Origin: Bombus terrestris
Taxonomy: Eukaryota > Arthropoda > Insecta > Hymenoptera > Apidae
Length of the DNA stretch: 64,000 nt
Reading direction: 5' to 3'
Assembly (NCBI RefSeq): GCF_910591885.1
Contig: NC_063273.1
Span: forward strand, 186,001-250,000
Each line of letters starts with the position of its first letter. The stretch's first letter is position 1. The position numbers were made by a program, and so were the translations under genes. The notes below the pieces were generated by a model. That model saw only the letters and a program-made list of their open reading frames with translations. It was not told where the DNA came from and ran no database searches. Below, piece after piece: positions 26,281 through 38,200 of this stretch.

Positions 26281-28610
26281 CAACGGTGTCCAGCGATGTC
26301 CAACGGTGTCCCACGTTGTCCCACGTTTTCCCACGTTGTCCCACGTTGTCCCACGTTGTCCCACGTTGTCCCACGTTGTCCCACGTTGTCCCACGTTGTC
26401 CCACGTTGTCCCACGGTGTCCAACGATGTCCAACGGTGTCCAGCGATGTCCAACGGTGTCCCACGTTGTCCCACGTTTTCCCACGTTGTCCCACGTTGTC
26501 CCACGGTGTCCAAAGATGTCCAACGATGTCCAACGGTGTCCCACGTTGTCCCACGTTGTTCCATGGTTTCCCACGTTGTCCCACGTTGTCCCACGTTGTC
26601 CCACGTTGTCCAACGGTGTCCAACGGTGTCCAACGGTGTCCAACGGTGTCCCACGTTGTCCCACGTTGTCCCACGTTGTCCCACGTTGTCCCACGTTGTC
26701 CCACGTTGTCCCACGTTGTCCCACGATGTCCCACGTTGTCCCACGTTGTCCCACGTTGTCCCACGTTGTCCCACGTTGTCCCACGTTGTCCCACGTTGTC
26801 CCACGTTGTCCCACGTTGTCCCACGTTGTCCCACGTTGTCCCACGTTGTCCCACGTTGTCCCACGTTGTCCCACGTTGTCCCACGTTGTCCCACGTTGTC
26901 CCACGTTGTCCCACGTTGTCCCACGTTGTCCAACGATGCCCAACGGTGTCCCACGTTGTCCCACGTTGTCCCACGTTGTCCCACGTTGTCCCACGTTGGC
27001 CAACGATGTCCAGCGGTGTCCCACGTTGTCCCACGTTGTTCCATGGTTTCCCACGTTGTCCCACGTTGTCCCACGTTGTCCCACGGTGTCCAACGGTGTC
27101 CAACGGTGTCCAACGGTGTCCAACGATGTCCCACGTTGTCCCACGTTGTCCCACGTTGTCCCACGGTGTCCAACGATGTCCAACGGTGTCCCACGTTGTC
27201 CCACGTTGTCCCACGTTGTCCCACGTTGTCCCACGTTGTTCCATGGTTTCCCACGTTGTCCCACGTTGTCCCACGTTGTCCCACGGTGTCCAACGATGTC
27301 CAACGGTGTCCAACGGTGTCCCACGGTGTCCAACGGTGTCCCACGTTGTCCCACGTTGTCCCACGTTGTCCCACGTTGTCCCACGTTGTCCAACGGTGTC
27401 CCACGGTGTCCAACGGTGTCCCACGTTGTCCCACGTTGTCCCACGTTGTCCCACGTTGTCCCACGTTGTCCCACGTTGTCCCACGTTGTCCCACGTTGTC
27501 CCACGTTGTCCCACGTTGTCCCACGGTGTCCCACGGTGTCCAACGGTGTCCCACGTTGTCCCACGTTGTCCCACGTTGTCCCACGGTGTCCAACGATGTC
27601 GAACGGTGTCCCACGTTGTCCCACGTTGTCCCACGTTGTCCCACGTTGTCCCACGTTGTTCCATGGTTTCCCACGTTGTCCCACGTTGTCCCACGTTGTC
27701 CCACGGTGTCCAACGATGTCCAACGGTGTCCAACGGTGTCCCACGGTGTCCAACGGTGTCCCACGTTGTCCCACGTTGTCCCACGTTGTCCCACGTTGTC
27801 CCACGTTGTCCAACGGTGTCCCACGGTGTACAACGGTGTCCCACGTTGTCCCACGTTGTCCCACGTTGTCCCACGTTGTCCCACGTTGTCCCACGTTGTC
27901 CCACGTTTTCCCACGGTGTCCAACGGTGTCCAACGATGTCCAACGGTGTCCAACGGTGTCCCACGATGTCCACCGATGTCCAACTGTGTCCAACGGTGTC
28001 CAACGGTGTCCAACGGTGTCCAACGATGTCCAACGATGTCCAACGATGTCCAACGGTGTCCAACGATGTCCAACGATGTCCAACGGTGTCCCACGATGTC
28101 CAACGATGTCCAACGATGTCCAACGGTGTCCAACGGTGTCCCACGTTGTCCCACGTTGTCCCACGTTGTCCCACGTTGTCCCACGATGTCCCACGTTGTC
28201 CCACGTTGTCCCACGTTGTCCCACGGTGTCCAACGGTGTCTAACGGTGTCCCACGGTGTCCAACGGTGTCCCACGTTGTCCCACGTTGTCCCACGTTGTC
28301 CCACGTTGTCCCACGTTGTCCAACGATGTCCAACGGTGTCCCACGTTGTCCCACGTTGTCCCACGTTGTCCCACGTTGTCCCACGTTGTCCCACGTTGTC
28401 CCACGTTGTTCCATGGTTTCCCACGTTGTCCCACGTTGTCCCACGTTGTCCCACGGTGTCCAACGATGTCCAGCGGTGTCCAACGGTGTCCAACGGTGTC
28501 CAACGATGTCCAACGATGTCCAACGATGTCCAACGGTGTCCAACGATGTCCAACGATGTCCAACGGTGTCCCACGATGTCCAACGATGTCCCACGGTGTC
28601 CAACGGTGTC
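26281..28610. repeat. block paired with 17.49-19.71 kb, copy 2
   Basis: This copy begins exactly where the 22.37-26.28 kb block stops matching its partner and ends at 28,611, where the sequence switches to a copy of 24.6-25.1 kb. It carries type 12 at 28241. A private change is CCACGGTGTA at 27821, and CCAACGTTGGC-like change is seen as CCACGTTGGC at 26991. Confidence 0.88.
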
Positions 28611-29210
28611 CAACGATGTCCCACGTTGTCTCACGTTGTCCCACGTTGTCCCACGGTGTCCAACGATGTCCAACGGTGTCCCACGTTGTCCCACGTTGTC
28701 CCACGTTGTCCCACGTTGTCCCACGTTGTTCCATGGTTTCCCACGTTGTCCCACGTTGTCCCACGTTGTCCCACGGTGTCCAACGATGTCCAACGGTGTC
28801 CAACGGTGTCCCACGGTGTCCAACGGTGTCCCACGTTGTCCCACGTTGTCCCACGTTGTCCCACGTTGTCCCACGTTGTCCAACGGTGTCCCACGGTGTC
28901 CAACGGTGTCCCACGTTGTCCCACGTTGTCCCACGTTGTCCCACGTTGTCCCACGTTGTCCCACGTTGTCCCACGTTGTCCCACGTTGTCCCACGTTGTC
29001 CCACGTTGTCCCACGTTGTCCCACGTTGTCCCACGTTGTCCCACGTTGTCCCACGTTGTCCCACGTTGTCCCACGTTGTCCAACGGTGTCCCACGGTGTC
29101 CAACGGTGTCCCACGTTGTCCCACGTTGTCCCACGTTGTCCCACGGTGTCCAACGATGTCGAACGGTGTCCCACGTTGTCCCACGTTGTCCCACGTTGTC
29201 CCACGTTGTC
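28611..29210. repeat. copy of 24.61-25.14 kb
   Basis: The rare TCACGTTGTC at 28631 and the dyad at 28731 match 24631 and 24731 at an offset of exactly 4,000, and the same segment is at 31,761-32,280 in the 7.1-kb pair. A type 1 run here is 17 units long against 10 in the 24.6-kb copy. At 29161 this copy has GAACGGTGTC, a variant of the 18.7/27.6 kb family, so the segment is mosaic. Confidence 0.8.
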
Positions 29211-29460
29211 CCACGTTGTTCCATGGTTTCCCACGTTGTCCCACGTTGTCCCACGTTGTCCCACGGTGTCCAACGATGTCCAACGGTGTCCAACGGTGTC
29301 CAACGGTGTCCAACGGTGTCCCACGTTGTCCCACGTTGTCCCACGTTGTCCCACGTTGTCCCACGATGTCCCACGTTGTCCCACGTTGTCCCACGTTGTC
29401 CCACGGTGTCCAACGGTGTCTAACGGTGTCCCACGGTGTCCAACGGTGTCCCACGTTGTC

Positions 29461-32400
29461 CCACGTTGTCCCACGTTGTCCCACGTTGTCCCACGTTGTC
29501 CCACGTTGTCCCACGATGTCCCACGTTGTCCCACGTTGTCCCACGTTGTCCCACGTTGTCCCACGTTGTCCCACGGTGTCCAACGATGTCCAACGATGTC
29601 CAACGGTGTCCCACGTTGTCCCACGTTGTTCCATGGTTTCCCACGTTGTCCCACGTTGTCCCACGTTGTCCCACGTTGTCCCACGTTGTCCCACGGTGTC
29701 CAACGATGTCCAACGGTGTCCAACGGTGTCCCACGGTGTCCAACGGTGTCCCACGTTGTCCCACGTTGTCCCACGTTGTCCCACGTTGTCCCACGTTGTC
29801 CAACGGTGTCCCACGGTGTCCAACGGTGTCCCACGTTGTCCCACGTTGTCCCACGTTGTCCCACGTTGTCCCACGTTGTCCCACGTTGTCCCACGTTGTC
29901 CCACGGTGTCCAACGGTGTCCAACGATGTCCAACGGTGTCCAACGGTGTCCCACGATGTCCACCGATGTCCAACGGTGTCCAACGGTGTCCAACGGTGTC
30001 CAACGGTGTCCAACGATGTCCAACGATGTCCAACGATGTCCAACGGTGTCCAACGGTGTCCAACGATGTCCAACGGTGTCCCACGATGTCCAACGATGTC
30101 CAACGGTGTCCCACGTTGTCCCACGTTGTCCCACGTTGTCCCACGGTGTCCAACGATGTCCAACGGTGTCCCACGTTGTCCCACGTTGTCCCACGTTGTC
30201 CCACGTTGTCCCACGTTGTTCCATGGTTTCCCACGTTGTCCCACGTTGTCCCACGTTGTCCCACGGTGTCCAACGATGTCCAACGGTGTCCCACGTTGTC
30301 CCACGTTGTCCCACGTTGTCCCACGTTGTCCCACGATGTCCCACGTTGTCCCACGTTGTCCCACGTTGTCCCACGTTGTCCCACGTTGTCCCACGTTGTC
30401 CCACGTTGTCCCACGTTGTCCCACGGTGTCCAACGATGTCCAACGGTGTCCAACGATGTCCAACGGTGTCCCACGATGTCCAACGATGTCCAACGATGTC
30501 CAACGGTGTCCAACGGTGTCCCACGTTGTCCCACGTTGTCCCACGTTGTCCCACGGTGTCCAAAGATGTCCAACGGTGTCCCACGTTGTCCAACGGTGTC
30601 CCACGTTGTCCCACGTTGTCCCACGTTGTCCCACGTTGTCCCACGGTGTCCCACGATGTCCAACGGTGTCCAACGGTGTCCCACGGTGTCCAACGGTGTC
30701 CCACGTTGTCCCACGTTGTCCCACGTTGTCCCACGTTGTCCCACGTTGTCCCACGTTGTCCCACGTTGTCCCACGTTGTCCCACTGTGTCCAACGATGTC
30801 CAACGGTGTCCCACGTTGTCCAACGGTGTCCCACGTTGTCCCACGTTGTCCCACGTTGTCCCACGTTGTCCCACGTTGTCCCACGTTGTCCCACGTTGTC
30901 CAACGGTGTCCCACGGTGTCCAACGGTGTCCCACGTTGTCCCACGTTGTCCCACGTTGTCCCACGGTGTCCAACGATGTCCAACGGTGTCCCACGATGTC
31001 CAACGATGTCCAACGATGTCCAACGGTGTCCAACGGTGTCCCACGTTGTCCCACGTTGTCCCACGTTGTCCCACTGTGTCCAACGATGTCCAACGGTGTC
31101 CCACGTTGTCCAACGGTGTCCCACGTTGTCCCACGTTGTCCCACGTTGTCCCACGTTGTCCCACGATGTCCCACGTTGCCCCACGTTGTCCCACGTTGTC
31201 CCACGTTGTCCCACGTTGTCCCACGTTGTCCCACGTTGTCCCACGGTGTCCAACGGTGTCCAACGATGTCCAACGGTGTCCAACGGTGTCCCACGATGTC
31301 CACCGATGTCCAACGGTGTCCAACGGTGTCCAACGGTGTCCAACGGTGTCCAACGATGTCCAACGATGTCCAACGGTGTCCCACGATGTCCAACGATGTC
31401 CAACGATGTCCAACGGTGTCCCACGTTGTCCCACGTTGTCCCACGATGTCCCACGTTGTCCCACGTTGTCCCACGTTGTCCCACGTTGTCCCACGTTGTC
31501 CCACGTTGTCCCACGTTGTCCCACTGTGTCCAACGATGTCCAACGGTGTCCCACGTTGTCCAACGGTGTCCCACGTTGTCCCACGTTGTCCAACGATGTC
31601 CAACGGTGTCCCACGTTGTCCCACGTTGTCCTACGTTGTCCCACGTTGTCCCACGTTGTCCCACGTTGTCCCACGGTGTCCAACGGTGTCCAACGGTGTC
31701 CCACGATGTCCACCGATGTCCAACGGTGTCCAACGGTGTCCAACGGTGTCCAACGGTGTCCAACGATGTCCCACGTTGTCTCACGTTGTCCCACGTTGTC
31801 CCACGGTGTCCAACGATGTCCAACGGTGTCCCACGTTGTCCCACGTTGTCCCACGTTGTCCCACGTTGTCCCACGTTGTTCCATGGTTTCCCACGTTGTC
31901 CCACGTTGTCCCACGTTGTCCCACGGTGTCCAACGATGTCCAACGGTGTCCAACGGTGTCCCACGGTGTCCAACGGTGTCCCACGTTGTCCCACGTTGTC
32001 CCACGTTGTCCCACGTTGTCCCACGTTGTCCAACGGTGTCCCACGGTGTCCAACGGTGTCCCACGTTGTCCCACGTTGTCCCACGTTGTCCCACGTTGTC
32101 CCACGTTGTCCCACGTTGTCCCACGTTGTCCCACGTTGTCCCACGTTGTCCCACGTTGTCCAACGGTGTCCCACGGTGTCCAACGGTGTCCCACGTTGTC
32201 CCACGTTGTCCCACGTTGTCCCACGGTGTCCAACGATGTCCAACGGTGTCCCACGTTGTCCCACGTTGTCCCACGTTGTCCCACGTTGTCCCACGTTGTC
32301 CCACGTTGTCCCACGGTGTCCAACGATGTCCAACGGTGTCCCACGTTGTCCAACGGTGTCCCACGTTGTCCCACGTTGTCCCACGTTGTCCCACGTTGTC

Positions 32401-33410
32401 CCACGTTGTCCCACGATGTCCCACGTTGTCCCACGTTGTCCCACGTTGTCCCACGTTGTCCCACGTTGTCCCACGTTGTCCCACGATGTCCCACGTTGTC
32501 CCACGTTGTCCCACGTTGTCCCACGTTGTCCCACGTTGTCCCACGTTGTCCCACGGTGTCCAACGATGTCCAACGGTGTCCCACGTTGTCCCACGTTGTC
32601 CCACGGTGTCCAACGATGTCCAACGGTGTCCAACGATGTCCAACGGTGTCCCACGATGTCCAACGATGTCCAACGATGTCCAACGGTGTCCATCGGTGTC
32701 CCACGTTGTCCCACGTTGTCCCACGTTGTCCCACGGTGTCCAACGATGTCCAACGGTGTCCCACGTTGTCCAACGGTGTCCCACGTTGTCCCACGTTGTC
32801 CCACGTTGTCCCACGTTGTCCCACGTTGTCCCACGATGTCCCACGTTGTCCCACGTTGTCCCACGTTGTCCCACGTTGTCCCACGTTGTCCCACGTTGTC
32901 CCACGGTGTCCAACGATGTCCAACGGTGTCCCACGTTGTCCAACGGTGTCCCACGTTGTCCCACGTTGTCCCACGTTGTCCCACGATGTCCCACGTTGTC
33001 CCACGTTGTCCCACGTTGTCCCACGTTGTCCCACGTTGTCCCACGTTGTCCCACGTTGTCCCACGATGTCCCACGTTGTCCCACGTTGTCCCACGTTGTC
33101 CCACGTTGTCCCACGTTGTCCCACGTTGTCCCACGTTGTCCCACGTTGTCCCACGGTGTCCAACGATGTCCAACGGTGTCCAACGATGTCCAACGGTGTC
33201 CCACGATGTCCAACGATGTCCAACGATGTCCAACGGTGTCCAACGGTGTCCCACGATGTCCAACGATGTCCAACGATGTCCAACGGTGTCCAACGGTGTC
33301 CCACGTTGTCCCACGTTGTCCCACGTTGTCCCACGGTGTCCAACGATGTCCAACGGTGTCCCACGTTGTCCCACGTTGTCCCACGTTGTCCAACGATGTC
33401 CAACGGTGTC
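29461..33410. repeat. 3.9-kb block paired with 22.37-26.28 kb, copy 2
   Basis: The match starts about 40 bases after the type 12 unit at 29421. It has the six-unit insertion at about 31,521 that begins with an extra CCACTGTGTC, and two fewer type 1 units near 33,150. Substituted units against copy 1 include type 5 at 30651 (type 3 at 23561) and type 4 at 30671 (type 2 at 23581). Confidence 0.9.
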
Positions 33411-34090
33411 CCACGTTGTCCCACGTTGTCCCACGTTGTCCCACGTTGTCCCACGTTGTTCCATAGTTTCCCACGTTGTCCCACGTTGTCCCACGTTGTC
33501 CCACGGTGTCCAACGATGTCCAACGGTGTCCAACGGTGTCCAACGGTGTCCAACGATGTCCAACGATGTCCAACGATGTCCAACGGTGTCCAACGATGTC
33601 CAACGATGTCCAACGGTGTCCCACGATGTCCAACGATGTCCCACGGTGTCCAACGGTGTCCAACGATGTCCAACGGTGTCCAACGGTGTCCCACGATGTC
33701 CACCGATGTCCAACGATGTCCAACGGTGCCCCACGTTGTCCAACGGTGTCCCACGTTGTCCCACGTTGTCCCACGTTGTCCCACGTTGTCCCGCGTTGTC
33801 CCACGTTGTCCCACGATGTCCCACGTTGTCCCACGTTGTCCCACGTTGTCCCACGTTGTCCCACGTTGTCCCACGTTGTCCCACGTTGTCCCACGGTGTC
33901 CAACGATGTCCAACGGTGTCCAACGGTGTCCAACGGTGTCCAACGGTGTCCCACGTTGTCCCACGTTGTCCCACGTTGTCCCACGTTGTCCCACGTTGTC
34001 CCACGATGTCCCACGTTGTCCCACGTTGTCCCACGTTGTCCCACGTTGTCCCACGTGGTCCCACGTTGTCCCACGTTGTCCCACGGTGTC
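32990..34090. repeat. 2.28-kb offset duplication, copy 1
   Basis: Rare units CAACGGTGCC at 33721 and CCGCGTTGTC at 33791 recur at 36001 and 36071 (offset 2,280). The type 9 unit at 33461 is CCATAGTTTC here and normal at 35741. A third, shorter relative lies 700 bases downstream (33.50-33.74 against 34.20-34.44 kb). Confidence 0.85.
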
Positions 34091-35270
34091 CAACGGTGTC
34101 CAACGGTGTCCCACGTTGTCCCACGTTGTCCCACGTTGTCCCACGTTGTCCCACGTTGTTCCATGGTTTCCCACGTTGTCCCACGTTGTCCCACGTTGTC
34201 CCACGGTGTCCAACGATGTCCAACGGTGTCCAACGGTGTCCAACGGTGTCCAACGATGTCCAACGATGTCCAACGATGTCCAACGGTGTCCAACGATGTC
34301 CAACGATGTCCAACGGTGTCCCACGATGTCCAACGATGTCCCACGGTGTCCAACGGTGTCCAACGATGTCCAACGGTGTCCAACGGTGTCCCACGATGTC
34401 CACCGATGTCCAACGATGTCCAACGGTGTCCCACGTTGTCCAACGGTGTCCCACGTTGTCCCACGTTGTCCCACGTTGTCCCACGTTGTCCCACGTTGTC
34501 CCACGTTGTCCCACGTTGTCCCACGTTGTTCCATGGTTTCCCACGTTGTCCCACGTTGTCCCACGTTGTCCCACGTTGTCCCACGTTGTCCCACGTTGTC
34601 CCACGTTGTCCCACGTTGTCCCACGGTGTCCAACGATGTCCAACGATGTCCCACGGTGTCCAACGGTGTCCAACGGTGTCCCACGTTGTCCCACGTTGTC
34701 CCACGTTGTCCCACGTTGTCCCACGTTGTCCCACGTTGTCCCACGGTGTCCAACGGTGTCCAACGATGTCCAACGGTGTCCAACGGTGTCCCACGATGTC
34801 CACCGATGTCCAACGGTGTCCAACGGTGTCCAACGGTGTCCAACGGTGTCCAACGATGTCCAACGATGTCCAACGATGTCCAACGGTGTCCAACGATGTC
34901 CAACGATGTCCAACGGTGTCCCACGATGTCCAACGATGTCCAACGATGTCCAACGGTGTCCCACGTTGTCCCACGTTGTCCCACGTTGTCCCACGGTGTC
35001 CAACGATGTCCAACGGTGTCCCACGTTGTCCCACGTTGTCCCACGTTGTCCCACGTTGTCCCACGTTGTTCCATGGTTTCCCACGTTGTCCCACGTTGTC
35101 CCACGTTGTCCCACGTTGTCCCACGTTGTCCCACGTTGTCCCACGTTGTCCCACGTTGTCCCACGGTGTCCAACGATGTCCAACGGTGTCCCACGTTGTC
35201 CAACGGTGTCCCACGTTGTCCCACGTTGTCCCACGTTGTCCCACGTTGTCCCACGTTGTCCCACGATGTC
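34091..35270. repeat. types 3, 4 and 10 rich segment between the 2.28-kb copies
   Basis: The stretch holds dyads at 34161, 34531 and 35071, type 10 at 34401 and 34801, and one full copy each of the two conserved words described in separate entries. It contains no rare diagnostic units beyond those shared with 33.4-33.8 kb. Confidence 0.65.
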
Positions 35271-36370
35271 CCACGTTGTCCCACGTTGTCCCACGTTGTC
35301 CCACGTTGTCCCACGTTGTCCCACGTTGTCCCACGTTGTCCCACGATGTCCCACGTTGTCCCACGTTGTCCCACGTTGTCCCACGTTGTCCCACGTTGTC
35401 CCACGTTGTCCCACGTTGTCCCACGTTGTCCCACGGTGTCCAACGATGTCCAACGGTGTCCAACGATGTCCAACGGTGTCCCACGATGTCCAACGATGTC
35501 CAACGATGTCCAACGGTGTCCAACGGTGTCCCACGATGTCCAACGATGTCCAACGATGTCCAACGGTGTCCAACGGTGTCCCACGTTGTCCCACGTTGTC
35601 CCACGTTGTCCCACGGTGTCCAACGATGTCCAACGGTGTCCCACGTTGTCCCACGTTGTCCCACGTTGTCCAACGATGTCCAACGGTGTCCCACGTTGTC
35701 CCACGTTGTCCCACGTTGTCCCACGTTGTCCCACGTTGTTCCATGGTTTCCCACGTTGTCCCACGTTGTCCCACGTTGTCCCACGGTGTCCAACGATGTC
35801 CAACGGTGTCCAACCGTGTCCAACGGTGTCCAACGATGTCCAACGATGTCCAACGATGTCCAACGGTGTCCAACGATGTCCAACGATGTCCAACGGTGTC
35901 CCACGATGTCCAACGATTTCCCACGGTGTCCAACGGTGTCCAACGATGTCCAACGGTGTCCAACGGTGTCCCACGATGTCCACCGATGTCCAACGATGTC
36001 CAACGGTGCCCCACGTTGTCCAACGGTGTCCCACGTTGTCCCACGTTGTCCCACGTTGTCCCACGTTGTCCCGCGTTGTCCCACGTTGTCCCACGATGTC
36101 CCACGTTGTCCCACGTTGTCCCACGTTGTCCCACGTTGTCCCACGTTGTCCCACGTTGTCCCACGTTGTCCCACGGTGTCCAACGATGTCCAACGGTGTC
36201 CAACGGTGTCCAACGGTGTCCAACGGTGTCCCACGTTGTCCCACGTTGTCCCACGTTGTCCCACGTTGTCCCACGTTGTCCCACGATGTCCCACGTTGTC
36301 CCACGTTGTCCCACGTTGTCCCACGTTGTCCCACGTGGTCCCACGTTGTCCCACGTTGTCCCACGGTGTC
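35270..36370. repeat. 2.28-kb offset duplication, copy 2
   Basis: This copy is collinear with 32,990-34,090. It has two private units, CAACCGTGTC at 35811 and CAACGATTTC at 35911, where copy 1 has types 4 and 3. The copies part at 36,381 (type 3) against 34,101 (type 4). Confidence 0.85.
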
Positions 36371-38200
36371 CAACGGTGTCCAACGATGTCCCACGTTGTC
36401 CCACGTTGTCCCACGTTGTCCCACGTTGTCCCACGATGTCCCACGTTTTCCCACGTTGTCCCACGTTGTCCCACGTTGTCCCACGTTGTCCCACGTTGTC
36501 CCACGTTGTCCCACGTTGTCCCACGTTGTCCCACGTTGTCCCACGTTGTCCCACGTTGTCCCACGTTGTCCCACGTTGTCCCACGGTGTCCAACGATGTC
36601 CAACGGTGTCCAGCGATGTCCAACGGTGTCCCACGTTGTCCCACGTTTTCCCACGTTGTCCAACGGTGTCCCACGTTGTCCCACGTTGTCCCACGTTGTC
36701 CCACGTTGTCCCACGTTGTCCCACGTTGTCCCACGTTGTCCCACGTTGTCCCACGTTGTCCCACGTTGTCCCACGTTGTCCCACGTTGTCCCACGTTGTC
36801 CCACGTTGTCCCACGTTGTCCCACGTTGTCCCACGTTGTCCCACGTTCTCCCACGTTGTCCCACGTTGTCCCACGTTGTCCCACGTTGTCCCACGTTGTC
36901 CCACGGTGTCCAACGGTGTCCAACGATGTCCCACGTTGTCCCACGTTGTCCCACGTTGTCCCACGTTGTCCCACGATGTCCCACGTTGTCCCACGTTGTC
37001 CCACGTTGTCCCACGTTGTCCCACGTTGTCCCACGTTGTCCCACGTTGTCCCACGTTGTCCCACGTTGTCCCACGTTGTCCCACGTTGTCCCACGGTGTC
37101 CAACGATGTCCAACGGTGTCCAGCGATGTCCAACGGTGTCCCACGTTGTCCCACGTTTTCCCACGTTGTCCCACGTTGTCCCACGTTGTCCCACGTTGTC
37201 CCACGTTGTCCCACGTTGTCCCACGTTGTCCCACGTTGTCCCACGGTGTCCAACGATGTCCAACGGTGTCCAGCGATGTCCAACGGTGTCCCACGTTGTC
37301 CCACGTTTTCCCACGTTGTCCCACGTTGTCCCACGGTGTCCAACGATGTCCAACGATGTCCAACGGTGTCCCACGTTGTCCCACGTTGTTCCATGGTTTC
37401 CCACGTTGTCCCACGTTGTCCCACGTTGTCCCACGGTGTCCAACGATGTCCCACGGTGTCCAACGGTGTCCAACGATGTCCCACGTTGTCCCACGTTGTC
37501 CCACGTTGTCCCACGTTGTACCACGATGTCCCACGTTGTCCCACGTTGTCCCACGTTGTCCCACGTTGTCCCACGTTGTCCCACGTTGTCCCACGTTGTC
37601 CCACGTTGTCCCACGTTGTCCCACGTTGTCCCACGTTGTCCCACGGTGTCCAACGATGTCCAACGGTGTCCAGCGATGTCCCACGGTGTCCAACGATGTC
37701 CAACGGTGTCCAACGGTGTCCAACGGTGTCCAACGGTGTCCCACGTTGTCCCACGTTGTCCCACGTTGTCCCACGTTGTCCCACGTTGTCCCACGATGTC
37801 CCACGTTGTCCCACGTTGTCCCACGTTGTCCCACGTTGTCCCACGTGGACCCACGTTGTCCCACGTTGTCCCACGGTGTCCAACGGTGTCCAACGATGTC
37901 CCACGTTGTCCCACGTTGTCCCACGTTGTCCCACGTTGTCCCACGTTGTCCCACGTTGTCCCACGTTGTCCCACGTTGTCCCACGTTGTCCCACGTTGTC
38001 CCACGTTGTCCCACGTTGTCCCACGTTGTCCCACGTTGTCCCACGGTGTCCAACGATGTCCAACGGTGTCCAGCGATGTCCAACGGTGTCCCACGTTGTC
38101 CCACGTTTTCCCACGTTGTCCCACGTTGTCCCACGGTGTCCAACGATGTCCAACGATGTCCAATGGTGTCCCACGTTGTCCCACGTTGTTCCATGGTTTC
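36371..38200. repeat. type 6, 7 and 11 rich segment
   Basis: Type 6 lies at 36611, 37131, 37271, 37671 and 38071 and dyads at 37391 and 38191. A run of 17 type 1 units (36,671-36,840) ends in the unique unit CCACGTTCTC at 36841. A unique CCACGTGGAC is at 37841 in place of type 11, and CCACGTTGTA is at 37511. Type 10 is absent. Confidence 0.7.

Noticed and set aside
6..29423. A 9,805-residue + strand protein with a Cys-containing decapeptide repeat
   Set aside because: The open frame follows from a stop-free 10-base unit read in every frame. There is no start context, no non-repeat domain, no signal peptide, and equally long frames overlap it on both strands.
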